From JAYZAP01 sp964645285 (GTDB lineage Bacteria; Pseudomonadota; Alphaproteobacteria; JAAXGF01), in NCBI GenBank assembly GCA_964645285.1, contig CAZYDR010000048.1, positions 1 to 28,383 on the forward strand: DNA of 28,383 bases, written 5' to 3'. The translations under genes were made by a program, and so were the position numbers. The notes under the pieces are model-generated. The model was not told the origin of the DNA, ran no database searches, and saw only the letters and a program-made list of their open reading frames with translations. This document shows, piece after piece, positions 1 through 7,771 of this stretch (positions are counted from its first letter, which is position 1; the number at the start of each line of letters is the position of its first letter).

Positions 1-1072
1 CCTGCAAAAGCTGTCGCGCGTCCACGAGCCCAAGGGGCCGCGCCTGCCGCGCGCCCTGATCCTGGCGCCGACCCGCGAACTGGCGATCCAGATCGATGAC
101 GAGTTCCGCGCCTACAGCAAATTCCTCCACCTGCGCCACACCGTCATCTTCGGCGGCGTCAGCCAGAACCCCCAGACCAGGACCATGAGCCGCGGCGTCG
201 ACATTCTCACCGCCACCCCGGGCCGTCTGCTCGACCTCATGAACCAGGGCTACGTCAAGCTCCACGCGGTCGAGCATTTCGTCCTCGACGAGGGCGACCG
301 AATGCTCGACATGGGCTTCGTCCGTGACGTTCAGAAGATCGTCGCGGCGGTGCCGCGCAAGCGCCAGACCCTGCTGTTCTCGGCCACCATGCCGGGCGAG
401 ATCGCGCGCCTGGCTGGCAACATGCTAAAGCACCCGGTGCGGATCGAGGTGACGCCCCAAGCGACGCCGATCGAGCGTATCGAGCAAAGCATCTACCACG
501 TGCCCTCCGCCGGTAAGACGGCGCTGCTGACCGATCTGCTGAACGATCCGGCCTGTGAACGGGTGATCGTCTTCTCGCGCACCAAGCACCGGGCCAACCG
601 GGTTGCCGAACAGCTCGAGAAACGCGGCCATAGCGCCGAGGCGATCCACGGCAACAAGTCCCAGGGCGCCCGCCAGCTGGCCCTCAAGCGCTTCCGCGCC
701 GGCGAGATCCGGGTCCTGGTGGCCACCGACATCGCCGCCCGTGGCATCCACGTGGAGGGCATCACCCATGTGGTCAACTACGAACTACCCAACGAGCCCG
801 AGAGCTACGTCCACCGCATCGGCCGCACCGCGCGCGCCGGCAAAGGCGGCGCCGCGTTCTCGTTCTGTGACCCCGCCGAGCGCGGTTATCTCCGCGACAT
901 CGAACGCCTGATCAAACGCCAGCTAACAGTGATCGGCGACCTCCCCGCGGGCCTCGAAATGGAGCCCTGGGAACATATCCGTGGACGGACTGGGCCAAAA
1001 CCCCGCCACCCGGGCCAAAAGAACCGCCGCCGCCGCAACGGCCGCAACCGCTCGTCCCGCCAGAGCGCCTAA
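1..1072 (+). CDS. DEAD-box ATP-dependent RNA helicase, 5'-truncated (RhlE-like)
   Basis: The reading frame is already open at base 2, so the gene starts before the window and its Walker A region is missing. Visible motifs in order are APTRELA (Ia), a GG motif, TPGR (Ib), motif II, SATMP (III), VIVFSRTK (IV), TDIAARGI (V) and HRIGRTARAG (VI), ending in a very basic tail rich in RRRR and GRNR. Both RecA-like lobes are therefore present except for the extreme N-terminus. The family unwinds short RNA duplexes with ATP in ribosome assembly and RNA decay, and the basic tail fits RhlE-type RNA binding. The oddity is motif II, which reads D-E-G-D instead of D-E-A-D. A strong hairpin follows the stop codon. 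The family call is secure; the RhlE subgroup is inferred. Confidence 0.95.
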   Translation, partial: LQKLSRVHEPKGPRLPRALILAPTRELAIQIDDEFRAYSKFLHLRHTVIFGGVSQNPQTRTMSRGVDILTATPGRLLDLMNQGYVKLHAVEHFVLDEGDRMLDMGFVRDVQKIVAAVPRKRQTLLFSATMPGEIARLAGNMLKHPVRIEVTPQATPIERIEQSIYHVPSAGKTALLTDLLNDPACERVIVFSRTKHRANRVAEQLEKRGHSAEAIHGNKSQGARQLALKRFRAGEIRVLVATDIAARGIHVEGITHVVNYELPNEPESYVHRIGRTARAGKGGAAFSFCDPAERGYLRDIERLIKRQLTVIGDLPAGLEMEPWEHIRGRTGPKPRHPGQKNRRRRNGRNRSSRQSA

Positions 1073-1080
1073 AGAAAGAC

Positions 1081-1106
1081 GCCCCGCGAGTTAGCACTCG
1101 CGGGGC
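1081..1106. terminator. Bidirectional Rho-independent terminator between convergent genes
   Basis: A perfect 10-bp GC-rich stem (GCCCCGCGAG / CTCGCGGGGC) encloses a 6-nt loop, TTAGCA. It is followed by TTCTTT on the plus strand and by TCTTTCTTT on the minus strand. It lies in the 41-bp gap between the stop codons of the helicase and the aldehyde dehydrogenase and can serve both. Confidence 0.85.
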
Positions 1107-1113
1107 GAATTCT

Positions 1114-2613
1114 TTAGGCCCCAAATCCAATCGTCACGCTCTTCCTGTAGGTAAAGCCCTCCAGCGCGCCCTCAATCGAGAACTCGGAGCCGATACCGCT
1201 CTGTTTGGTACCGCCGTAGGTCATGCCCGGCAACTGTCCACCGCCCTGGTTGACCTGGAGCCAGCCGGCGTCCAAGCGCCGGGTGACGCGCATGATGGTG
1301 GCCACGTCCCGGGTGAAGACGAAGCCGGCGAGGCCGTAGTGGGTGTCGTTGGCCCAGGTTAGCACCTCTTCCTCATCGCTCCACGGGATGGCCACCAGCA
1401 CCGGGCCGAAGACTTCCTCGCGGGCGATGCGCCAGTCGTTATGGAGCCGCGCAAGAATGGTCGCCGGTGGGAAGTAGCCGGTGGCCTCTTCAGTCGGCAC
1501 CGGGGCGCCGCCGACCATGACCTCGGCGCCGCGCTCGATGGCCTCGACCACGTAGTGGCGCACCGCGGTGTAGCGCTCGGCGTTGATGATGGCGCCCATG
1601 TCGTTGGACTCGTCGAGGGCGTCGCCCATTTTCATGGCCCCGACCTTCTCGGCCAGCCGCCCCATGACCTTGTCCCACGCATCACGGTGGAGGAACAGGC
1701 GCGAGCCGGCGGTGCAGGATTGCGCCTGACGGGAAAATCGCATGGCGGTGATGATGCCGTCGACGGTGCTCTCAAGCAGTTCGTCACTTGCCGCATCAGG
1801 GAAGACAATGGTCGGGCTCTTGCCGCCGAGTTCCAGGCTGACGTTGGCAATGCGGTCGGCCGCCGCGTGGGAAATAAGCTTGCCGACCTCGGACGAGCCG
1901 GTGAACGAGATTTTCGAGACGCCGGGATGGCGGGCCAGGGCGGCGCCGGCCTCCTCGCCGATGCCGGTGACGATATTGAAGACCCCGGCCGGGAACAGAT
2001 CGGCGGCCAGCTCCATCATGCGGATCACCGTCAACGGCGCGTCCTCGGCCGGCTTGAGCACCAGGGTATTGCCCGTGGCCAGAGCCATGGCGACCTTCAT
2101 GGCGCCGAGCAGCAGGGGCGCGTTCCACGGAATGATGGCGCCGACTACGCCATGGGGCTCGCGGCTGGAATAGCTGAAGATGCCAGGCCCGAGCGGCAAG
2201 GTCTCGCCTTTCTGCTCGGCGATGACGCCGCCGAAATAACGCAACACCTCGACGGTGCCATTGACTTCCGGGCGGGCCTGGGTGCGCAGCGCGTTGCCGG
2301 TCTCGGCGGCTAGCAGGCGGGCCATGTCGTCGCTGTTCCCAGCGATGCGCTCGGCCAGGGCGATGAGACGCTTGCCGCGCTCGCGGGCGGCCAGGATGCG
2401 CCAGGCGGGAAACGCCCGGGCCGCCGCGCCGACCGCCGCATCGATGTCCTCGGCGCCGCCGCGCCCGACCTCGGTCAGAGAGGTTCGGCGTGACGGGTTT
2501 TCGATGGCCAATTGTTCGCCGCCGGCGGGCGCGCACCAGGCGCCGTCAATGAAGCAGCCGGCCAGGCCATCGCTGGGCAGGACGGGATTAGTGGTCTCGG
2601 GGCCAATATTCAT
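1114..2613 (-). CDS. NAD(P)-dependent aldehyde dehydrogenase
   Basis: This is a complete aldehyde dehydrogenase of about 499 residues. It shows the IIPWNAP segment, the LKPAEDAP cofactor-binding loop, the FTGSSEVG glycine motif, the catalytic glutamate in ELGGKSP, and the nucleophilic cysteine in QSCTAGSR. The C-terminal NQGGGQLPGMTYGGTKQSG and EEVFGPV motifs are also intact. The family oxidises aldehydes to acids in the cytosol through a thioester intermediate; the substrate cannot be read from sequence. I chose the ATG at 2611-2613 because the family homology begins soon after it. The frame stays open to 2691 and another ATG lies at 2623-2625; neither has a clear ribosome binding site. It is divergent from a PLP decarboxylase, so the two could act on an amine/aldehyde route, but that is only suggested by position. 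Confidence 0.9.
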   Translation of the reverse strand: MNIGPETTNPVLPSDGLAGCFIDGAWCAPAGGEQLAIENPSRRTSLTEVGRGGAEDIDAAVGAAARAFPAWRILAARERGKRLIALAERIAGNSDDMARLLAAETGNALRTQARPEVNGTVEVLRYFGGVIAEQKGETLPLGPGIFSYSSREPHGVVGAIIPWNAPLLLGAMKVAMALATGNTLVLKPAEDAPLTVIRMMELAADLFPAGVFNIVTGIGEEAGAALARHPGVSKISFTGSSEVGKLISHAAADRIANVSLELGGKSPTIVFPDAASDELLESTVDGIITAMRFSRQAQSCTAGSRLFLHRDAWDKVMGRLAEKVGAMKMGDALDESNDMGAIINAERYTAVRHYVVEAIERGAEVMVGGAPVPTEEATGYFPPATILARLHNDWRIAREEVFGPVLVAIPWSDEEEVLTWANDTHYGLAGFVFTRDVATIMRVTRRLDAGWLQVNQGGGQLPGMTYGGTKQSGIGSEFSIEGALEGFTYRKSVTIGFGA

Positions 2614-2668
2614 GACAGACACCATGTGGCGGACAGGATTTACCGGCAATGTAACGACGAAATCGACT

Positions 2669-2698
2669 TTGTGACAGAGCCCGGCGATCAACTATATT
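2669..2698 (+). promoter_or_regulatory. Candidate sigma-70 promoter for the decarboxylase gene
   Basis: TTGTGA (2669-2674) and TATATT (2693-2698) are separated by 18 bp. They lie in the divergent gap between the aldehyde dehydrogenase and the decarboxylase, about 37 bp before the ATG at 2736. Found by eye only. Confidence 0.4.
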
Positions 2699-2735
2699 GG
2701 ATGCACCCGTCCACCCGTATGCCATCGGAGGCCCC

Positions 2736-4010
2736 ATGCCAGACGACCATCAATCCATCGCCGGGCGCACGCCGTTTCCAACCGGCGGCGCATCGTGGGA
2801 TGAGATCAACGCGGCCATGGACGAGATGGTCAAGGACGATGTCGACTAGCGCCGGGGCCGCACGCCGCTGTTTGTCTTCCATGCCACGGACGCCGCGTAC
2901 GAGATTGCCGAGCGCGGCTTCATGAAGTTCTTCAGCCAGAACGCTCTGGGCGGCTCCCGCGCCTTCCTCGGCCTCAAGAAAATGGAAGACGACCTGGTCG
3001 ATTTCGGCCTCAGTCTGTTCAACGCGCCCGAGAACGCCGCCGGCTTCGTCAGCACCGGCGGAAGCGAGAGCATCATCCTCGGCGTCAAGGGCGCGCGCAA
3101 CGATGCACGCCACCGCCAACTCCAGACTAAGCCCTACAACATCGTCGCCGCCTACACCGCCCACCCTGCCTTCAACAAGGCGGCGGACCTCATGGACATG
3201 GAGGTGCGGCGCGCCCCCGCCGGGCCCGACGGTCGCGCCGAAGTGGTCTCCCTGGAGGCGTTGATCGACGACCAGACCGTATTGCTGGTGGGCTCGGCCC
3301 CATGCTTTCCCCACGGCGTGGTCGACCCTATCGATGAATTGAGCGAACTGGCGTTGCGCCGCGACATCTGGCTCCATGTGGATGCCTGTGTCGGCGGCTA
3401 CATCATTTCCTTCCTGCAGCGCGCCGGGCGGCCGGTACCGATGTTCGATTTCAACCACCCCGGCGTGCGCTCGATCTCCGCCGATCTGCACAAATTCGGC
3501 TTTTGCCCGAAACCGATCTCGACCCTGTTCTTCCGCCACGCCGAGGATTATGAGCGCAATATCCTCAAGTTCGATGAATGGCCCAACGGTCTGTACGCCG
3601 CACCGACCCTGGTGGGCACCCGCGCCGGCGGCGCCATCGCCGGCTCGTGGGCGGTGCTCAATCATCTCGGCATGTCGGGCTATACCTCCGTCGCCCGGAA
3701 GCTGGGCGAGATGACAGACAAATACGTCGAAGGCATCGAGGCCATCGATGGCCTCCATATGCTGGCTAAGCCCGACGCGACCATCATCAATTTCGCCTCC
3801 AACGACTTCGATACCTTCTCCGTCGCCGAGCGGCTCGACGAAATTGGCGGCTGGCTGCCGGGCCTGACCCAGAATCCCAAAGGCATGCATGCCATGATGT
3901 CGATGTTTCATGAGCCGGTACGCGAGCAATACATCGCCGACCTGCAGACCGCCGTGAACCAGGTACGCGGCGACAACAAGGGCGAGCCGGGGCTAAAAGC
4001 GGTTTATTAG
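2736..4010 (+). pseudogene. PLP-dependent (glutamate/aromatic-type) decarboxylase interrupted by an in-frame TAG
   Basis: The ATG at 2736 is preceded by a clear GGAGG (2727-2731). The frame runs for 37 codons, meets TAG at 2847-2849, and then continues open in the same frame to 4010. The sequence around the stop reads KDDVD-stop-RRGRTPLFVF. Family relatives, as I recall them, have tryptophan at this position, so a TGG to TAG change is the simplest explanation. Downstream all hallmarks of a group II decarboxylase / sphingosine-phosphate-lyase-type fold are present: TGGSES, an HVDACVGGY block, and the PLP lysine in SADLHKFGF. An internal ATG at 2922 could give a 362-residue protein lacking about 62 residues, but it has only a poor ribosome binding site. 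The gene is either a young pseudogene, a truncated but active gene, or affected by a sequencing error. The 3' end overlaps the convergent neighbour by 4 bp. Confidence 0.75.
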
Positions 4011-4619
4011 AGCAGCTTAGGAAAGCCCTCGCACCAGGCCGAATGGTCGCCTTCGTGATTGTCATGGCCGGGGCGGGTCAGGCAGCCCTTGGGCGCGATG
4101 TGGCTGTCGATGCGGCGCTCGGAATTCTCGTGCCACTTGATGTTGAAGGCCGCCAGCTTGGGAAAAAAGAACAAGCTCGAATAGGGCAGATGATCGTGTA
4201 TCCACCAGGCCAGCGAGCGCCAGTCGGCGCCTACTTCATAGCGGTCGACAAACCACGGAATTGCGATACTGGCGGTGGCGCCATGGCGCCGTTGGCGTCG
4301 CGCCGATCCCAGATGTGGGCGGCGTAGTTCGCCTCGTTCCGGACGCAATTGAGGTTGTTGCGGTTACCGAAGGCGTTGATCTCGCATGACCGGAATGCCG
4401 AGCGCACGACGACGCGGCCGAAGGTCGCGTTTAACGGCTCCAGCAGTTCCTCGCAGAGCCGCCGGCCGGCCGCGATGGCAAGGTCCGGGTCGTCGGGAAT
4501 GTTGGGGATGCCATGGAGATTGGCGATCTCGCTGTAGAGGAAATCGCGCATGTAGAACGACGGCGACAGCCGCACCCGCCCAAGCGCTTCCAACCCCCGT
4601 ATCGACCCCAGTTTTTCAT
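4007..4619 (-). pseudogene. Conserved peptidase-M15-like gene with apparent frameshifts
   Basis: Two overlapping frames form one protein. The first encodes RLSPSFYMRDFLYSEIANLH through VVRSAFRSCEINAFG and AAHIWDRRDANGAM. The second continues with GATASIAIPWFVDRYE, WWIHDHLPYSSLFFFP and IKWHE and ends at 4007. They join if one G is restored inside the palindrome at 4277-4290. The likely start is the ATG at 4617-4619, with GGAG seven bases upstream, encoding MKNWGRYGG. Connecting that start to the rest needs a second single-G deletion in the five-base C run at 4594-4598. The WHE and RSAFRS segments resemble VanY/M15 carboxypeptidases, but the catalytic set is not convincing, so the function is tentative. 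Both shifts are single-base losses in G/C-rich sequence, so sequencing error is a real alternative. A longer frame reaching 4719 overlaps the tRNA and is not credible. Confidence 0.6.
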
Positions 4620-4707
4620 TTCGGCGCTCCAAAAGGGCGGCTACGAAGAGGGGTCGTTTTCGCTCGTGACGCCGCTGCGTACAGCGCGCGGCAAGGCATC
4701 GAAAAAA

Positions 4708-4782
4708 TGGCGACCCCAACGGGGATCGAACCCGTGTTGCCGGCGTGAAAGGCCGGTGTCCTAACCGCTAGACGATGGGGTC
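4708..4782 (-). tRNA. tRNA-Glu (anticodon UUC)
   Basis: On the minus strand the sequence folds as a cloverleaf. The 7-bp acceptor stem is GACCCCA / TGGGGTC, with discriminator G and an encoded CCA. The D arm is GTCTAGCGGTTAGGAC. The anticodon stem is CCGGC / GCCGG around CTTTCAC (anticodon TTC). The T stem is ACGGG / CCCGT around TTCGATC. Length is 75 nt including CCA. All arms match the bacterial tRNA-Glu pattern. Confidence 0.97.
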
Positions 4783-4794
4783 GCGTGGGCGAGA

Positions 4795-4823
4795 GACTTA
4801 GTGGGCTTGGCGGAAAAAATCAA
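4795..4823 (-). promoter_or_regulatory. Candidate promoter of tRNA-Glu
   Basis: On the minus strand TTGATT (4818-4823) and TAAGTC (4795-4800) are separated by 17 bp and end 12 bp before the mature tRNA 5' end. The -10 box is weak, so this is a positional guess. Confidence 0.35.
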
Positions 4824-4939
4824 CAGCGATTTATGGTTTCACACCGGGCCCATACACCAACGGTCATCTTTCGACCGCTGGCAAGCGCAACCGCGCGTCG
4901 CCAACCGTTTGGCGGGAGCCTGCGCGGCGATGTGAACGC

Positions 4940-4966
4940 CCATCGGCCATTCTTCATGGCCGATGG
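4940..4966 (-). terminator. Hairpin just downstream of recJ
   Basis: A perfect 11-bp stem (CCATCGGCCAT / ATGGCCGATGG) with a 5-nt loop starts within a few bases of the recJ stop codon. There is no T-run after it on the minus strand, so it may be a 3'-stabilising hairpin or a weak terminator rather than a classical intrinsic terminator. Confidence 0.55.
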
Positions 4967-4969
4967 TAA

Positions 4970-6739
4970 TTAGGCCACCACCTGCGCGACATCGTCGATC
5001 AGGAGCTGCACCCGGTCGCGGCCGCGCCATGTGTCGGCGCGCAGATGGCCCGCCACATGAAGCGGCATGCCGCGCGCTTCGAGCAAGGCCTTGCCCATGG
5101 GTTTGTCGATACAGCGAAAGGCAATGGCGTTGATCCTGCCCTTTGCATCGTCGGCCAGGACGCAGCGCACATGGCGCTGGCCGACCACGTCGGCACGCAT
5201 CACCCGACTATGGGCCAGGGCAAAACGCGGCTCGGCATTTCCCATGCCGAAAGGACCGACGCGGGTCAATTGTTCGACCAGGTCCCAATTGGCGGCGCCG
5301 ACGGTGAGAGCGCCGTCGAGATCCAGGCTGGGCGTGGTGCCATGCTCGGCCACGGGCGCTCCGAGACGCTCGGCCAGGAAGGCGCGAAGTTCGTCGATGC
5401 GTTCTGCGGCTACAGTCAGACCGGCCGCAGCCGAATGGCCGCCGCCGTTGATCAAAATGCCGGCCTGGCGCGCGGCGATGACCGCGGCGCCGAGATCGAC
5501 ACCGGGGATTGAGCGGCCCGAGCCCTTACCCATGCCGTCGGTCACGGCGATGACTACCGCCGGGCGGCGGAAGCGCTCGACCAGGCGGCTGGCGACGATG
5601 CCGACGACGCCGGGATGCCAGCCCTCGCCCACCGCCACCGAGACCGGACCAGCGTTGTCGCCCTGGGCCTCCACGTCGTCCATGGCTGCGGTCTCGACCG
5701 CAGCCTCGATGGCCCGACGCTCGGTATTGAATGCGTCAAGACGCTCGGCCAGGGTGGCGGCCTCGGCCGGATCGTCGGTGGCCAGCAGCCGGGTACCCAG
5801 GTCCGACTTGCCGACCCGGCCGCCGGCATTGACCCGGGGCCCCAGCACATAGCCGGCGTGGTAGGCGCCGGGACGCTCTTTAACGCCGGCAATATCGGCC
5901 AGGGCGGCGATGCCGGGATTACCGCGCCCGCCTAACACCTTGAGCCCCTGAGAGACCAGGGCCCGGTTGACGTCGACCAAAGGCACCATGTCGCAGATTG
6001 TGCCGAGGGCCACTAGGTCGAGCAGTTCCTTGAGGTCGGGTTCGCCGCCGTCGCCGAAGCGACCGGCCTGACGCAATGCGCGATTGAGGCTGACCACCAG
6101 CAGGAAGGCGACACCGACGGCGGCAAGCTGGCCGCAGCCCGAGGTATCGTCGAGGCGGTTGGGGTTGACCACTGCCGCCGCCACCGGCAGGTGAGGCTCG
6201 GCCACATGGTGATCGACGACGATGACGTCGAGCCCGGCCTCGGCCGCCACGGCCAAGGGGTCGAAGGCGGCAATGCCGCAGTCCACGGTGATTACCACGG
6301 CGGCACCCTCCTCCCGGAGGCTGAGCAGGGCCCCCACATTGGGGCCGTAGCCTTCGCTGATGCGATCGGGGATATAGGCTCGAGCCGCCGCTCCGACACG
6401 GCGCAGATAACGCAACAGCACCGCCGCCGATGTCGCCCCGTCGACATCGTAGTCGCCGAACACTGCGATGCTCTCGCCATCGGCAACGGCGCGAACGAGA
6501 CGTTCAGTGGCGGCGTCCATGCCGGCAAGACGCGACGGATCGGGTAGCATGGCGCGCAGGCTAGGATTGAGGAAATCCTCGGCGCTCTCGATCGTGACGC
6601 CGCGAGCGGCCAATACGCGGCCGACAACCTCGGGCAGGTCGAGCTGCTGGGAGAGCTGGGCGGCGGCGCGATGATCGTTAAGACGCGACCGCCATAATCG
6701 GCCGCTTAGGGAGCGTTCGACACCCAGAATCGCGTCCAT
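4970..6739 (-). CDS. recJ: Single-stranded-DNA-specific exonuclease RecJ
   Basis: The 589-residue product has the DHH phosphoesterase core: FGDYDVDGATSA with the metal-binding aspartates near residues 96-100, VVITVDCG, and the DHH triad near 176-178 in VVDHHVAEPHLP. The LGPRVNAGGRVG motif follows, then the DHHA1 signature INGGGHSAAAGL near residue 430 and a C-terminal OB-like region. RecJ degrades single-stranded DNA 5' to 3' in recombinational repair, mismatch repair and rescue of stalled forks in the cytoplasm. The length is typical. The start lies 16 bp downstream of the glpX stop, so it is probably cotranscribed as the last gene of hom-glpX-recJ, an order common in Alphaproteobacteria. 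The ATG at 6737-6739 gives a normal RecJ N-terminus. Confidence 0.97.
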   Translation of the reverse strand: MDAILGVERSLSGRLWRSRLNDHRAAAQLSQQLDLPEVVGRVLAARGVTIESAEDFLNPSLRAMLPDPSRLAGMDAATERLVRAVADGESIAVFGDYDVDGATSAAVLLRYLRRVGAAARAYIPDRISEGYGPNVGALLSLREEGAAVVITVDCGIAAFDPLAVAAEAGLDVIVVDHHVAEPHLPVAAAVVNPNRLDDTSGCGQLAAVGVAFLLVVSLNRALRQAGRFGDGGEPDLKELLDLVALGTICDMVPLVDVNRALVSQGLKVLGGRGNPGIAALADIAGVKERPGAYHAGYVLGPRVNAGGRVGKSDLGTRLLATDDPAEAATLAERLDAFNTERRAIEAAVETAAMDDVEAQGDNAGPVSVAVGEGWHPGVVGIVASRLVERFRRPAVVIAVTDGMGKGSGRSIPGVDLGAAVIAARQAGILINGGGHSAAAGLTVAAERIDELRAFLAERLGAPVAEHGTTPSLDLDGALTVGAANWDLVEQLTRVGPFGMGNAEPRFALAHSRVMRADVVGQRHVRCVLADDAKGRINAIAFRCIDKPMGKALLEARGMPLHVAGHLRADTWRGRDRVQLLIDDVAQVVA

Positions 6740-6755
6740 TAGCGCATGGCGTCCA

Positions 6756-7748
6756 TCAACTACCGCTAGGGCTGACCATGGGCTTGCGCCCGGTGTTGTG
6801 GATCGCTTCGATGATCCGCACGGTGCCGGTCCGTGAACGCATGGTCAGGGACTGGGTGTAGAGGCCGCCGGGCCGGGGCTCGACGCCCTTGAGCATCCAC
6901 CCGGAGGTAACCCCGGTAGCGGCAAAGGCAATGTCGCCATGAGCCAGTTGGTCGAGAGTATACTTGGCCGTGAAATCGGTGATGCCCATACGCCCGGCGC
7001 GGGCCTTCTCGTCATCAGTGCGAAACACCAGACGGCCCATCATCTGGCCGCCGGTGCATTGCAGGGCGGCCGCCGCCAGCACGCCCTCGGGAGCGCCGCC
7101 GGTACCCATGTAAAGATCGATGCCGGTCTCGGGCCGGGTGGTGGCGATAACGCCGGCCACGTCACCGTCCTGGATCAGACGAATGCGGGCGCCGGCCTCA
7201 CGGGTCTTGGCAATGATCTCTTCGTGACGGGGCCGGCCGAGGATGAGCACCACCAGATCGGAGATGTCGCAGCTCTTGGCGCGGGCCAGACTGGCGAGAT
7301 TCTCGGTCGGCGAAGCGTCAAGATCGATGACGTCGGCGGGCAGACTGCCGTCGCCGACGGCGATCTTCTCCATGTAGGTATCGGGCGCGTGCAAGAAACC
7401 ACCATGCTCGGCCAGGGCCAGCACCGCCAGAGCGTTGGCGCCGCCGGTGGCGGTGATGGTGGTGCCTTCCAGCGGGTCGAGGGCGATATCGACCTCGGGT
7501 CCGTCGCCGGTGCCGACCTCCTCGCCGATGAAGAGCATGGGCGCTTCGTCGCGCTCGCCCTCGCCGATCACTACCGTACCTGCGATATCCAGTTTGTTGA
7601 GGGCCGTGCGCATGGCATCGACGGCGGCCTGATCGGCGGCCTTCTCGTCGCCCCGCCCCATCCAGGCCACCGAGGCGACCGCCGCGGCTTCGGTGACGCG
7701 CACCGCCTCAAGCGAAAGGTTGCGGTCCAGTACACCGTCCTTGGCCAT
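6756..7748 (-). CDS. glpX: Fructose-1,6-bisphosphatase class II
   Basis: The 330-residue protein matches GlpX-type bisphosphatases throughout. It has the N-terminal RNLSLEAVRVTEAAA helix, the VVIGEGERDEAPML metal-binding motif, the DPLEGTT signature, and the TGGAPEGVLAAAAL and GGQMMGRL segments. The enzyme hydrolyses fructose 1,6-bisphosphate to fructose 6-phosphate for gluconeogenesis; some alphaproteobacterial members also act on sedoheptulose 1,7-bisphosphate. It sits 23 bp after the hom stop and 16 bp before recJ. A purine-rich AAAAGGGAAG stretch precedes the ATG. Nothing is missing or unusual. Confidence 0.96.
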   Translation of the reverse strand: MAKDGVLDRNLSLEAVRVTEAAAVASVAWMGRGDEKAADQAAVDAMRTALNKLDIAGTVVIGEGERDEAPMLFIGEEVGTGDGPEVDIALDPLEGTTITATGGANALAVLALAEHGGFLHAPDTYMEKIAVGDGSLPADVIDLDASPTENLASLARAKSCDISDLVVLILGRPRHEEIIAKTREAGARIRLIQDGDVAGVIATTRPETGIDLYMGTGGAPEGVLAAAALQCTGGQMMGRLVFRTDDEKARAGRMGITDFTAKYTLDQLAHGDIAFAATGVTSGWMLKGVEPRPGGLYTQSLTMRSRTGTVRIIEAIHNTGRKPMVSPSGS

Positions 7749-7771
7749 TGTCTTCCCTTTTCTCTCTAAAG

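Noticed and set aside
2847..2849. TAG read as pyrrolysine or another recoded amino acid
   Set aside because: No nearby pyl genes, the residue is not in an active site, and a simple TGG to TAG change explains it.
2688..3929. Long minus-strand frame (413 codons) opposite the decarboxylase
   Set aside because: It mirrors the codon pattern of the plus-strand gene, has no recognisable domain, and arises from high GC third positions.
4620..4719. Upstream extension of the M15-like frame to 4719
   Set aside because: It would overlap the tRNA-Glu gene and encodes arginine/cysteine-rich sequence without homology.
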